From: Afipia sp.
Lineage (GTDB): Bacteria; Pseudomonadota; Alphaproteobacteria; Rhizobiales; Xanthobacteraceae
NCBI GenBank assembly: GCA_024508675.1
Contig: JANINQ010000001.1
Coordinates: forward strand, 623,162-687,161
Reading direction: 5' to 3'
Length of the DNA stretch: 64,000 bases
How positions within the stretch are numbered: the stretch's first letter is position 1; the number at the start of each line of letters is the position of its first letter. Shown in pieces: positions 1 through 8,371 of the stretch. A model generated the notes under the pieces. The model was given only the letters and a program-made list of their open reading frames with translations, had not been told where the DNA came from and ran no database searches. The position numbers were made by a program, and so were the translations under genes.

Positions 1-781
1 CGTCGAACACGAAGAAGACATTCATGCCGCCGAGCTCTTCGATGTAGCGGCGCTCGACCGCGTCGAGGAACACCACCTGATCGCAGCCGTGCTGGATGGC
101 TTCGGCCTGCGCGCGAAGGCTCGCGGCATAGTTGCCGCCGCACTTCACGGCGCCGGTGCCACCGATGGCCGCGCGTGTATAGTTCTCTGACACCCAGATC
201 GAGACCGGCGCGGGGCCGCCCTTGAAATAGGAGCCGACCGGCGAAGCGATCACCGCGAACACACAGTCATTGGACGGCTTCACGCCGAGGAAGACCTCTG
301 TCGCAATCATGAAGGGCCGCAGATAGAGGCTGCCTTCGCCGCCGGGAATCCACTCGCGGTCGATGCGCACGAGCTGTTCCACGGCTTCAATGAAGATGTG
401 CTCGGGCAGTGGCGGCATGGCCATGCGGTCGGCCGAATCCTGGAAGCGCCGCGCATTGGCGTCGGGGCGGAACAGGTTCACCCCGCCGTCGTCGCGCTTG
501 TAGGCTTTCAGGCCTTCGAAGATTTCCTGAGCGTAGTGCAGGACGGCAGTCGCCGGATCGAGCAGGAAGCTGGCGCGGGATTCCACCCGCGCTTCGTGCC
601 AGCCGCGCGCCTGATTGTAATGAACCACAGCCATGTGATCGGTGAAGACCCGGCCGAAGCCCAGGTCAGCGAGCTTGGCGATGCGCTCCTGGTCCGGCGT
701 CGGATTCGGCGTGGGCCGCGTTTCAAAATCGATCAGCACCGTGCCATCGATTTTCTCGAACGAAACTCCCGATATGCCCAT
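1..781 (-). CDS. ilvE: Branched-chain amino acid aminotransferase, 3' part outside window
   Basis: A fold-type IV PLP enzyme that transfers the amino group between glutamate and the 2-keto acids of leucine, isoleucine and valine. The visible 260 residues start at an ATG on the minus strand at 781 and run off the window edge. The motif GGTGAVKCGGNYAAS is present near residues 207-221; its lysine (K213) is the expected Schiff-base lysine of the large BCAT subfamily. FEGLKAYKR near residue 88 is also typical. The family is about 360 residues, so roughly 100 C-terminal residues are missing only because of the window boundary. It is divergent from the MarR-type gene at 1073. Identification is secure; the role is known from the family. 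Confidence 0.93.
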   Translation of the reverse strand, partial: MGISGVSFEKIDGTVLIDFETRPTPNPTPDQERIAKLADLGFGRVFTDHMAVVHYNQARGWHEARVESRASFLLDPATAVLHYAQEIFEGLKAYKRDDGGVNLFRPDANARRFQDSADRMAMPPLPEHIFIEAVEQLVRIDREWIPGGEGSLYLRPFMIATEVFLGVKPSNDCVFAVIASPVGSYFKGGPAPVSIWVSENYTRAAIGGTGAVKCGGNYAASLRAQAEAIQHGCDQVVFLDAVERRYIEELGGMNVFFVFD

Positions 782-1066
782 TGGGTCTTCTCCCGGATTT
801 TTTGCAGTCCACGCGGCGGCGGGCTGGTCGATTCAAGTGTCTGGTCCCTAGCCCGCCGGCCCGAGGGCCGGTTTCCGCTTTGGCGGAAGGCGCGAAGTCC
901 AGTATGTTTGCCGAAATGCCGCTCGACAATCGTACGATGACAGAAATTCCAGCCTGGACCGCGGTTACTGCACAGGCCTGTGCGAACTTAAGGACCAAGG
1001 ATGGCGATGAAAACGAACTAAAATTTCTTCGTCATCGCGGTTTTTGTAACATTGAGACTTATATAC

Positions 1067-1081
1067 GTCAATATGGCTGAC
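1067..1081 (+). promoter_or_regulatory. Possible MarR operator half-sites overlapping the petP start
   Basis: GTCA and TGAC form an inverted pair separated by seven bases, in a locally AT-rich stretch that overlaps the proposed ATG at 1073. MarR proteins commonly repress their own promoter through such short dyads. The dyad is short and could occur by chance, so this is only a candidate. If translation starts at the next ATG (1091), the dyad would lie just upstream of the gene. Confidence 0.25.
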
Positions 1082-1618
1082 ATAAAATTTATGAAGGCAG
1101 GCGAACCCACTGTTGGCGGCCCCGCGGCGTCTCCGGCCGAAGGCCCTTTGCGCTGGGACATTATCGAACTGCTGTTCTTCGCATATCGGGACTTCGTGGG
1201 CGATGCCGATCATGTGCTTGAGGAATTCGGCTTCGGCCGCGCCCATCACCGCGTGGTCCATTTCGTGACGCGCTATCCGGGCCTCAAGGTCGCGGATCTG
1301 CTTGACGTGCTGCGGATCACCAAGCAGTCGCTCGGCCGCGTCCTGAAGCAACTGCTCGACGAGGGCTACATCATCCAGAAGGCGGGCGACAACGACCGGC
1401 GGCAGCGTCTTCTTTTCGCCACGCCGAAGGGCGAGGCCCTTGTGGTGAAACTGGCCGGCTTGCAGACCGCACGCATCAATCGCGCGCTTGAAACCATGAA
1501 CTCCGAAGGCGCGGAGATTGTGCGCCAGTTCCTGCTCGGCATGATCGACAACACCGATCCCGACAAGGTGCTGGAAGAGATCCTGCGCGGCCGCAAGACG
1601 GCGAAGGATGCAAGGTGA
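1073..1618 (+). CDS. petP: MarR-family transcriptional regulator, PetP-like
   Basis: A winged-helix regulator of about 181 residues. The core GRAHHRVVHFVTRYPGLKV, then LLDVLRITKQSLGRVL (recognition helix region) and DNDRRQRLLFATPKGEAL (the wing) match the MarR fold closely. It overlaps the following response regulator by 4 bp (GTGA), so the two are co-translated. The pairing of a MarR protein with an OmpR-type regulator is the arrangement of petPR in Rhodobacter capsulatus, where it is needed for cytochrome bc1 expression; the same role here is inference. A TTG 21 bp upstream and an ATG at 1091 are alternative starts; ATG 1073 is chosen because it gives a normal MarR N-terminus. Confidence 0.82.
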   Translation: MADIKFMKAGEPTVGGPAASPAEGPLRWDIIELLFFAYRDFVGDADHVLEEFGFGRAHHRVVHFVTRYPGLKVADLLDVLRITKQSLGRVLKQLLDEGYIIQKAGDNDRRQRLLFATPKGEALVVKLAGLQTARINRALETMNSEGAEIVRQFLLGMIDNTDPDKVLEEILRGRKTAKDAR

Positions 1619-2340
1619 TCGACATCGCGACATCGGAGCGCACCCGCCAGCAACTGGCCGACGATGCGCCGCACCTGCTGCTGGTCGATGACGACCGCCG
1701 CATTCGCGACCTGCTGTCGCGCTTTCTCGGCAATGAAGGCTATCGCGTCACCACCGCCAAGAGCGCGGCGGATGCGCGCGCCAAGCTGAGCGGGTTGCAT
1801 TTCGATCTTCTGATTCTTGATGTGATGATGCCCGGCGAAACCGGTTTCGATCTCGCGCGCTCGATCCGCACGACATCGGCGGTGCCGATCATCATGCTTA
1901 CGGCGCGGCACGAAGCTGAAAGCCGGATCGAGGGATTGCAGATCGGCGCCGATGATTATGTCGCCAAGCCGTTCGAGCCGCGCGAACTGGTGCTGCGCAT
2001 CGCCAACATCCTCAAGCGCGCTGCGCCGGTGATCGCGCCGCCGGTGGAGTCGGTGGCGTTCGGGCCTTATGTCTATCACATCGAGCGCGGCGAACTGCGC
2101 GACGGCGACAAGGTGATCCATCTCACCGACCGCGAACGCGACATGCTGCGCATTCTTGCGGCGACACCGGGCGAAACGGTGCCGCGCGCGGCGCTGACCG
2201 GCGGCGACGGCAGCGTCAACGAGCGCGCCGTGGACGTGCAGATCAACCGGCTGCGCCGCAAGATCGAGCGCGATCCCGCCAATCCGCTGTTCCTGCAGGC
2301 GGTGCGCGGCATCGGCTATCGCCTCGTGGCCTCGCCGTGA
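1615..2340 (+). CDS. petR: OmpR-type response regulator, PetR-like
   Basis: A two-component response regulator of 241 residues. The receiver domain (about 20-135) carries the acidic triad VDDD (24-27), the phosphorylatable D69 in LILDVMMPG, T96 and K118 in AKPF. The C-terminal winged helix (about 145-238) has the usual end VRGIGYRLV. The start is GTG at 1615, sharing 4 bp with the stop of the MarR gene, and the sensor kinase follows after 19 bp, so all three probably form one operon. The MarR partner makes PetR of R. capsulatus the closest named model; its targets here cannot be read from the window. Confidence 0.88.
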   Translation: MIDIATSERTRQQLADDAPHLLLVDDDRRIRDLLSRFLGNEGYRVTTAKSAADARAKLSGLHFDLLILDVMMPGETGFDLARSIRTTSAVPIIMLTARHEAESRIEGLQIGADDYVAKPFEPRELVLRIANILKRAAPVIAPPVESVAFGPYVYHIERGELRDGDKVIHLTDRERDMLRILAATPGETVPRAALTGGDGSVNERAVDVQINRLRRKIERDPANPLFLQAVRGIGYRLVASP

Positions 2341-2359
2341 TTTTTCCGGACGCGCCGTC

Positions 2360-3748
2360 ATGAGCACGCTCGACACCGGCCTGACCTTCATCCGCACGGC
2401 CTCAAAGCGCGTTTCCAGCGCCAGCGAATGGATGGGACGCTGGTTCAAGGAGCTGATGCCGAAGGGTCTCTATGCCCGCGCACTGCTGATCATCATCGTG
2501 CCGATGGTGATCCTGCAGTCGGTGGTCGCCTTCGTGTTCATGGAGCGGCACTGGAACACGGTGACGCGGCGTCTCTCTGCTGCCGTGGTGCAGGACATTT
2601 CCGCGCTGATCGACATTTACAGGACCTATCCGCAGGACAAGGACCGCACCCAGATCAAGCGGATCGCGCAGCAGCGGCTTGGCCTCGTGGTGGATTTTCT
2701 GCCCGTCAACGATATGCCTGCGCCGGGGCCGAAGCCGTTCTTCTCGCTGCTCGACCAGACCCTGTCGGTGCAGCTTGGCCGCCAGATCGGACGGCCATTC
2801 TGGATCGATACTGTCGGGCGCTCGTCGCTGGTGGAAATCCGCATCAGGCTCGATGACACGGTGATGCGCATCTTCGCGCAGCGCAGCGCAGCCTATGCAT
2901 CGAATTCAGAGATTTTCATTTTCTGGATGCTGGGCACGTCATCGATTTTGCTGATCGTGGCGGTGCTGTTCCTGCGCAACCAGATCAAGCCGATCCTGCG
3001 GCTGGCGGATGCGGCGGAAAGTTTCGGCAAGGGCCGCGAGGTGCCGGACTTCCGTCCGCGCGGCGCGCGGGAGGTGCGGCGCGCTGCATACGCGTTCCTT
3101 GAGATGAAGGCACGCGTCGAACGCAGCATCGAGCAGCGCACCGCGATGCTGGCTGGCGTCAGCCATGACCTGCGCACCATCCTGACCCGCTTCAAGCTGG
3201 AACTGGCACTGATCGGCGACAGTCCGGAAGTCGAAGGCATGCGCAGGGATGTCGACGAGATGAGCGGCATGCTCGAGGCGTATCTGTCTTTCGCGCGCGG
3301 CGACAGCGGCGAACAGGCGCAGCCGACCGACATGGAGCAGGCGCTGGAGGAACTGCGCAGCGATGCCGAGCGTCACGGTCATGCGGCGACGGTCACGTTC
3401 CACGGTTTGCCGGTGGTGATCGTGAAACCTGCTTCGTTCAAGCGCTGCATTGCGAATCTGGTGTCGAATGCGGGGCGACATGCCAATGCGATTGCGATTA
3501 CCGGTCATCGCGACCATCGCTATCTCACGGTGACGGTGGATGATGACGGTCCCGGCATTCCGCCGGACATGCGCGAGGAAGTGTTCAAACCGTTCCTGCG
3601 GCTTGACGATGCGCGCAATCAGGATGAAGGCGGCACGGGACTCGGCCTTGCGATTGCGCGCGACATCGCGCGTTCCCATGGCGGCGACATCACGCTCGGT
3701 GACAGCCCGATGGGCGGATTGCGCGCGACGGTGCGCGTGCCGGTCTGA
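2360..3748 (+). CDS. EnvZ-like membrane sensor histidine kinase
   Basis: A 462-residue kinase, probably the partner of the response regulator just upstream. It has a membrane segment near 38-62, a periplasmic domain of about 120 residues, a second membrane segment near 185-205 and a HAMP linker (QIKPILRLADAAESFGKG). The H box is GVSHDLRTILTR with H269; the N box is NLVSNAGRHA, and DDDGPGIP and GGTGLGLAIA form the ATP-binding loops. This order matches the EnvZ/RisS class. The stop codon at 3746-3748 directly abuts the stop of the convergent proC gene, leaving no intergenic sequence. The signal sensed is unknown. Confidence 0.9.
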   Translation: MSTLDTGLTFIRTASKRVSSASEWMGRWFKELMPKGLYARALLIIIVPMVILQSVVAFVFMERHWNTVTRRLSAAVVQDISALIDIYRTYPQDKDRTQIKRIAQQRLGLVVDFLPVNDMPAPGPKPFFSLLDQTLSVQLGRQIGRPFWIDTVGRSSLVEIRIRLDDTVMRIFAQRSAAYASNSEIFIFWMLGTSSILLIVAVLFLRNQIKPILRLADAAESFGKGREVPDFRPRGAREVRRAAYAFLEMKARVERSIEQRTAMLAGVSHDLRTILTRFKLELALIGDSPEVEGMRRDVDEMSGMLEAYLSFARGDSGEQAQPTDMEQALEELRSDAERHGHAATVTFHGLPVVIVKPASFKRCIANLVSNAGRHANAIAITGHRDHRYLTVTVDDDGPGIPPDMREEVFKPFLRLDDARNQDEGGTGLGLAIARDIARSHGGDITLGDSPMGGLRATVRVPV

Positions 3749-4579
3749 CTACTTCGCCAGTTCCTTCGAACGCCTGGTCGCCGCTGCGATCGCTTTTGTC
3801 AGCAGCGGCTGGAATCCGTTCGCGCCCATCAGCACGTCAAGCGCCGCGGCGGTCGTGCCGCCGGGCGAAGTGACGTTCTGGCGGAGCGTAGCGCTGGTCT
3901 GATCGGACCGATGCAGCAACTCACCCGAGCCAGCGACGGTTTCGCGCGCGAGTTTTGTTGCAAGCGCTTCCGGCAATCCGGCCGCGACGCCGGCGCGCGC
4001 CATCTCCTCCGCAAGCAGGAACACATAGGCCGGGCCTGACCCCGATACAGCGGTGACGGCATCCATCAGCGCTTCGTCATCGACCCACTCGACGCTGCCG
4101 GTGCCACGCAGCAGCGCATCGGCCACGGCGCGCTGATCTGCCGTCACATCGCCCGCAGGCACGGCAACCGTGATGCCGCGCCCGATCGCGGCGGGCGTGT
4201 TGGGCATGGCGCGGATCACCCGGCCGCCGCACACCTCGGTGAGGGCCGCGATGGTGGTGCCGGCCATGATGGACACCACGAGTGTCGATGCACCGACAAT
4301 GGATCGCAGTTGCGGTCCGGCATCGCGAAACATCTGCGGCTTGACTGCCATCACCAGCACGTCGGCTGTGCCGATGCTCTTGAGGTCAGGATTGAGTTGC
4401 ACGCCGCGTGCCACGAAGCCGCGCGTGTCATCCGACGGATAGGGCTCGATGATCGTGACGCATTTGGGATCGAGGCCGCCGTCGAGCCAGCCGGACAGCA
4501 TCGCGCCGCCCATCTTGCCCGCGCCTGCGAGCACGAGGGAGCCGGTGAAATTCTTCAGCGCGTCGGAGGAAGTGGGCAT
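3749..4579 (-). CDS. proC: Pyrroline-5-carboxylate reductase
   Basis: This enzyme reduces 1-pyrroline-5-carboxylate to proline with NAD(P)H, the last step of proline synthesis in the cytoplasm. The protein of 276 residues begins MPTSSDALKNF, followed by the Rossmann motif GAGKMGGAM. The family signature lies in AVSGSGPAYVFLLAEEMARAG and the later LRQNVTSPGGTT. An in-frame ATG 42 bp upstream exists, but its extra residues come from translating a palindromic repeat, so the start at 4579 is preferred. The gene is convergent with the sensor kinase and reads away from the YbjN-like gene in the same direction. Confidence 0.95.
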   Translation of the reverse strand: MPTSSDALKNFTGSLVLAGAGKMGGAMLSGWLDGGLDPKCVTIIEPYPSDDTRGFVARGVQLNPDLKSIGTADVLVMAVKPQMFRDAGPQLRSIVGASTLVVSIMAGTTIAALTEVCGGRVIRAMPNTPAAIGRGITVAVPAGDVTADQRAVADALLRGTGSVEWVDDEALMDAVTAVSGSGPAYVFLLAEEMARAGVAAGLPEALATKLARETVAGSGELLHRSDQTSATLRQNVTSPGGTTAAALDVLMGANGFQPLLTKAIAAATRRSKELAK

Positions 4580-4594
4580 GAGGTTAGCACTCGC

Positions 4595-4714
4595 GTCGTC
4601 CCGGCGAAGGCCGGGACCCATAACCGCCGACTTTCCATTGAATCAGGAAATTTGCAACACGCCGTATTCAATTGCACGACAGGGAGTATGGGTCCCGGCC
4701 TTCGCCGGGACGAC
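4595..4714. repeat. Palindromic intergenic repeat, 28-bp perfect inverted arms
   Basis: Two 28-bp arms (4595-4622 and 4687-4714) are exact reverse complements around a 64-bp spacer. Each arm is itself nearly palindromic around CCCGGCGAAGGCCGGG. The unit belongs to the REP-like family that translates as VVPAKAGTH or MGPGLRRDD in spurious ORFs. It lies between the starts and ends of two same-strand genes, proC and the YbjN-like gene. A related but less perfect unit is at 43661-43723. Confidence 0.85.
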
Positions 4715-4739
4715 ATCTCAAGTGTTGCGTAGCTGTGCC

Positions 4740-5240
4740 TTACGCCTCGCCGACGGTATCGAACATCGCGGCGTCCATGGCCTCGGACGCGGTCTTGCCG
4801 GCCCAGATCACGAACTGCAGCGCCGGATAATAGCGCTCGCAGGCATGCAGCGCGCCTTCCAGCATCAGTTCGCACTGCGCCGGGGACGCGATCAGTCCGC
4901 CGGGCAGGATCAGCGCCTGCCGGTACATGACCGAGCCGGTGGCAAGCCAGACATCGAAATGGCCGATCCACAATTGCTCGTTGATGGTGGCGACCAGGCG
5001 CTGCACTTCGGCGCGCCGCGCCTCTGGAATCTTCATGTCGAAGGTGCAGGCTAGATGCAGCGCGTCGATGTCGCCCATCCAGGTGAAGGCGAGCTGATAG
5101 TCCGTCCACTGTCCCTGCGTGAGGATGGTGATCTCGTCCTGGCCCGAACGCTCGAACGACCACTGATTGGTGGAGGCGATTTCCTCGACCACCGACAGCG
5201 GGCTGCTCTGCGAATCCGATGTGATGTCCAGATGGGACAT
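4740..5240 (-). CDS. YbjN domain-containing protein
   Basis: A soluble protein of about 166 residues resembling the YbjN/type III secretion chaperone-like fold. Recognisable stretches are NQWSFERSGQDEITILTQG, YQLAFTWMGDIDALHLAC and a closing helix around ACERYYPALQFVIWAG. YbjN proteins influence stress and motility phenotypes in enterobacteria, but the molecular role is not established. The ATG at 5240 (MSHLDITSD) is chosen; an ATG four codons upstream (5252) has a purine-rich stretch directly against it, too close to serve as a ribosome site. The gene stands alone, followed by proC on the same strand after a palindromic repeat. Confidence 0.75.
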   Translation of the reverse strand: MSHLDITSDSQSSPLSVVEEIASTNQWSFERSGQDEITILTQGQWTDYQLAFTWMGDIDALHLACTFDMKIPEARRAEVQRLVATINEQLWIGHFDVWLATGSVMYRQALILPGGLIASPAQCELMLEGALHACERYYPALQFVIWAGKTASEAMDAAMFDTVGEA

Positions 5241-5252
5241 GCTTGCCTGCAT

Positions 5253-5644
5253 CCTCTGTTGGGGTGGGATGTGAACGCTGAACGAAACGCAAAGAACGAG
5301 CGAGAACTGTCGCTGCAAGTTCTCCGTTCACGATCATGACGACCCGGCTTTCAGGACGTGCGCCGCAACGGCAACCTTGTGTCAGAATTGATCGGTGATT
5401 TGCGGAATCGGCGCAACGCCGCGCCGAATCCCGTCCACAGGCAATGGGTTAATTTCCTCAGTCTTCAACAGGAAGCGGGAAGGAATGAAAACGCTCCGTG
5501 CGATCTTGCGCGATGTACGTCAATTCATGAGTCGGCACAGACTCTTAACCCGCTTCGCGCCGCGCCTTGCGTGTTGCACGGATGAGAACAAAACGGAATC
5601 GGATTCGCGAATTGCGAGTCGCGCGGATGCGTTGCTCGTACACA
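5253..5644. other. Intergenic region, no supported gene
   Basis: About 400 bp between the YbjN-like gene and the 3' end of prs. Short open frames here have no recognisable domain and unconvincing codon use. It presumably carries the promoter of the YbjN-like gene; I see no distinctive site. Confidence 0.5.
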
Positions 5645-5690
5645 ATAAAAAATATTTTTGGAGTTGAGGCCTGGCCCGCGACCAGCCTCA
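5645..5690 (-). terminator. Probable terminator of prs
   Basis: On the minus strand the prs stop codon leads straight into a hairpin whose outer stem is TGAGGC/GCCTCA (5665-5690), with further pairing of TGG and CCA inside. An A/T tract with a run of six T follows after about ten bases. The gap between stem and T-run makes it a weak or atypical intrinsic terminator. Confidence 0.5.
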
Positions 5691-6683
5691 GTCGAACAGG
5701 CTCGACACCGACTCCTCGGACGCAGTGCGGCCGATGGCTTCGCCGATCAGCGACGAGATCGGGAGCAGGCGGATGTTCGGCGCCTTGCGCACAGCTTCGG
5801 TCGGCTGGATGGAATCGGTAATGACCAGTTCCTTCAGCTTCGAGCCGGTAACGCGCGCGACCGCGCCGCCGGAAAGAACGCCGTGGGTGATGTAAGCGTA
5901 GACGTCCTTGGCGCCGTTGGCGAGCAGGGCGTCGGCTGCGTTCACCAGCGTGCCGCCGGAATCGACGATGTCGTCGATCAGGACGCAGGTGTAACCGGCG
6001 ACATCGCCGATCACGTTCATCACTTCGGATTCGCCAGCACGCTCGCGGCGCTTGTCGATGATGGCCAGCGGCGCGTTGATGCGCTTGGCGAGGCCGCGCG
6101 CGCGGATCACGCCGCCGACGTCGGGCGAGACCACCATCACCTCGGAGAGATTGAACTTCTCCTTGATGTCGCGCGCCATCACCGGCGCGGCAAACAGGTT
6201 GTCGGTCGGAATATCGAAGAAGCCCTGGATCTGCGCAGCGTGCAGGTCGAGCGTCATCACGCGGTCGGCGCCGGCATGGGTGATCAGGTTTGCAACCAGC
6301 TTTGCGGAAATCGGCGCGCGGGAGCCGACCTTGCGGTCCTGCCGGGCGTAGCCGAAATAGGGGATCACCGCTGTGATGCGGCGCGCCGAGGCGCGGCGCA
6401 GCGCGTCGGTGATGATCAGCAATTCCATCAGGTGGTCGTTGGCCGGAAACGACGTCGACTGGATAACGTAGACGTCCGAGCCGCGGACATTTTCGAGGAT
6501 TTCGACGAAAACCTCGTTGTCGGCGAAGCGCCGGACGCTGGCCTTGGTCAGCGGCAGGTTCAGCCACGCGGCGATCTGGGCGGCCAGTTCGGGATTCGAA
6601 TTACCAGCCACCAGCTTGATGGAGCCGTTTTTCGCTGAAATCGCAGCTTCACCTTTTGACGTGGGGGAAACGCTTTTCAACAT
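5688..6683 (-). CDS. prs: Ribose-phosphate pyrophosphokinase
   Basis: PRPP synthase transfers pyrophosphate from ATP to ribose 5-phosphate; PRPP feeds purine, pyrimidine, histidine, tryptophan and NAD synthesis. The 331-residue protein has the metal-binding signature around [11 protein letters not shown] and the PRPP loop DDIVDSGGT, with [11 protein letters not shown] in the N-terminal half. The N-terminus reads [12 protein letters not shown], about 15 residues longer than in E. coli. The frame is open another 72 codons upstream, but that part lacks family similarity. The gene is followed by a hairpin overlapping its stop codon. Confidence 0.95.
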   Translation of the reverse strand: MLKSVSPTSKGEAAISAKNGSIKLVAGNSNPELAAQIAAWLNLPLTKASVRRFADNEVFVEILENVRGSDVYVIQSTSFPANDHLMELLIITDALRRASARRITAVIPYFGYARQDRKVGSRAPISAKLVANLITHAGADRVMTLDLHAAQIQGFFDIPTDNLFAAPVMARDIKEKFNLSEVMVVSPDVGGVIRARGLAKRINAPLAIIDKRRERAGESEVMNVIGDVAGYTCVLIDDIVDSGGTLVNAADALLANGAKDVYAYITHGVLSGGAVARVTGSKLKELVITDSIQPTEAVRKAPNIRLLPISSLIGEAIGRTASEESVSSLFD

Positions 6684-6825
6684 GTCGCTGCCTATGAAAC
6701 GGAACCGGGGCCTGACGCCTTCACAGGCGCGCGTGATAACAAGGACATGACAAGGCTGGCAATACGGAGCCGGGGATTCAGATGCGTTTTCCTGCAAAAA
6801 CCGGCGCGGGACCGCGGCTGCATCC

Positions 6826-7449
6826 CTAATGGGCGCTGAACGCCAGCGTTTGCATTTGCCGGGGCGCCGATTCCGGCTGATTCTCATCAGCCTGCGCAAC
6901 GGCCGGGCCTGATCGCGGCGTGGCCGGGGCAGGAGAATCCGGAACGCCGGACCCGCTGATCAGACCGTTGAGGCCGTTCAGCCCCGCGAGTGCGATCCGG
7001 CGCATCATCTGGTCGTCGGCCATGGCCCAGGCGTCGCGGCCCTTGCCGGCGGGTTCCTCGCCACTGAGGCGGAGCGCCCGTTCCTGGTCCCGGTCGTAGA
7101 CATCCCAGACCCAGGCGATCGTGGTTTTGCCGCCGCGGCGGACCTGCGCCGACAGATAGCTACGGACCCGGTAGGAGGCCTGCGCCTCGCGGGAGACGAT
7201 GGTGAAGCTGCGGGCGGTGGACTCAGCTTCCAGCGCGCGCACCAGCTTGTCGAACACCTGTGGCGGCGGTCCGTCCACGGATTCGAAGGCGACCGTCGGT
7301 CCGAAAGAGGATGTGGAGGCCACCGGGCCCGAACCATTGGTGGTGCAGGCGGCGGTCAGGCTCAGCAGGGCCAGCAGCAGCGAAGCCCGGACCAGCCGCG
7401 GGGCTGCCCGAGAGGCTGTCCAAGTGACTGTTCGCCCTGTGAAATCCAT
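6826..7449 (-). CDS. Putative lipoprotein of unknown function
   Basis: A 207-residue protein with an N-terminal basic stretch, a hydrophobic segment LLLALLSL and the lipobox LTAAC (C35), so it should be lipid-anchored by Lgt, encoded 2 kb upstream on the same strand. The mature part contains a segment around [24 protein letters not shown] and [19 protein letters not shown] that looks folded, and a Pro/Ala/Gln-rich C-terminal tail likely to be disordered. I do not recognise a named family. It sits between prs and pgeF on the same strand, separated by about 150 bp from each. Confidence 0.72.
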   Translation of the reverse strand: MDFTGRTVTWTASRAAPRLVRASLLLALLSLTAACTTNGSGPVASTSSFGPTVAFESVDGPPPQVFDKLVRALEAESTARSFTIVSREAQASYRVRSYLSAQVRRGGKTTIAWVWDVYDRDQERALRLSGEEPAGKGRDAWAMADDQMMRRIALAGLNGLNGLISGSGVPDSPAPATPRSGPAVAQADENQPESAPRQMQTLAFSAH

Positions 7450-7603
7450 GCCCGCCCCGATGTCTCGCCGGCAGGGTTGTGCCCTGCGCAGCGGGGTTCG
7501 GTCCAGCGATATCGTTAATGAGCGTTAACGTCTAGGGCGGGCTGTGGGCAGGGTTTGCGATCGGCAACCGGAATTATCGGCTTTTGAGCCAAATGCGGAA
7601 ATT

Positions 7604-8371
7604 CTAGCCATCCAGCACGATGGCGTGGATGTTACGGCCGTAGTCCGGTTCCTTGCGGTGGGTGGTGCGGCGATAACTGAAAAAGCGCTCGTCCGCATAG
7701 GTGTCGATGCCGACATCGTCGATCATCAGGATGCCCGCGTTTTCCAGCCGCATCCGGATATAGCCTGCGAGGTCGAACATCGCGTGGTCCGCGCGGGTCG
7801 ACGGCACGAAGAAGCGGGCATTGTCCGGTGCGCCTTCCGAAAAGCGGGCGACGAATTCCGCGCCGACCTCGTAGCTCTGCTGCCGGATCAGCGGGCCGAT
7901 GGCGGCGATGATCGCGCCGCGCGTCGCGCCGAGCTTTTCCATCGCTGCAATCGTGTTCTCCAGCACGCCGCCGATCGCGCCTTTCCAGCCTGAATGTGCT
8001 GCGCCGATCACCCGCGCTTGCGGATCAACGAACAGGATCGGCCCGCAATCGGCAGCGGTGACACCAAGCGCGAGGCCCGGCACGTTCGTCACCATGGCGT
8101 CAGCGCGCGGGCGCGTCTCGGTTTCCCACGGCGCGGTGGCAACCGCGACATCAGGGGAATGAATTTGGAACACGGTGAGAAACTGCGCGGGCGCAACGCC
8201 GAGATGCCCGGCCATGCGGCGGCGGTTCTCGGTCACGTCCGACGGATTGTCATTGGAGCCAATGCCGCCGTTGAGACTCTCGTAAATCCCCTTCGACACG
8301 CCGCCCTCGCGCGAGAAGAACGCGTGGCGCAGGCCGGGCACGGCCGAGAGCAGGGACGACGAGACTGTCAT
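7604..8371 (-). CDS. pgeF: Purine nucleoside phosphorylase / polyphenol oxidase family (YfiH/PgeF)
   Basis: A member of the YfiH/LACC1 family (COG1496), 255 residues. The N-terminus (MTVSSSLLSAVPGLRHAFFSREGGVSKGIYESLN) and the metal-site stretches TAADCGPILFVDP and GAAHSGWKGAIGGVLENT are diagnostic; the Cys and His in them are the expected zinc ligands. Family members have been described as multicopper-like oxidases, as a peptidoglycan-editing enzyme in E. coli, and as purine nucleoside phosphorylases, so the substrate here is open. Its ATG overlaps the stop of the MidA-like gene by 4 bp (ATGA), indicating translational coupling in an lgt-midA-pgeF operon. Confidence 0.88.
   Translation of the reverse strand: MTVSSSLLSAVPGLRHAFFSREGGVSKGIYESLNGGIGSNDNPSDVTENRRRMAGHLGVAPAQFLTVFQIHSPDVAVATAPWETETRPRADAMVTNVPGLALGVTAADCGPILFVDPQARVIGAAHSGWKGAIGGVLENTIAAMEKLGATRGAIIAAIGPLIRQQSYEVGAEFVARFSEGAPDNARFFVPSTRADHAMFDLAGYIRMRLENAGILMIDDVGIDTYADERFFSYRRTTHRKEPDYGRNIHAIVLDG

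Noticed and set aside
4555-5337. Minus-strand frame spanning proC start and YbjN-like gene
   Set aside because: It is a shadow of the two real genes and passes through a palindromic repeat.
7511-7528. GTTAATGAGCGTTAACG near 7511 as a CtrA box
   Set aside because: The spacing between TTAA elements is six instead of seven bases, and the nearest gene start is not obviously regulated.
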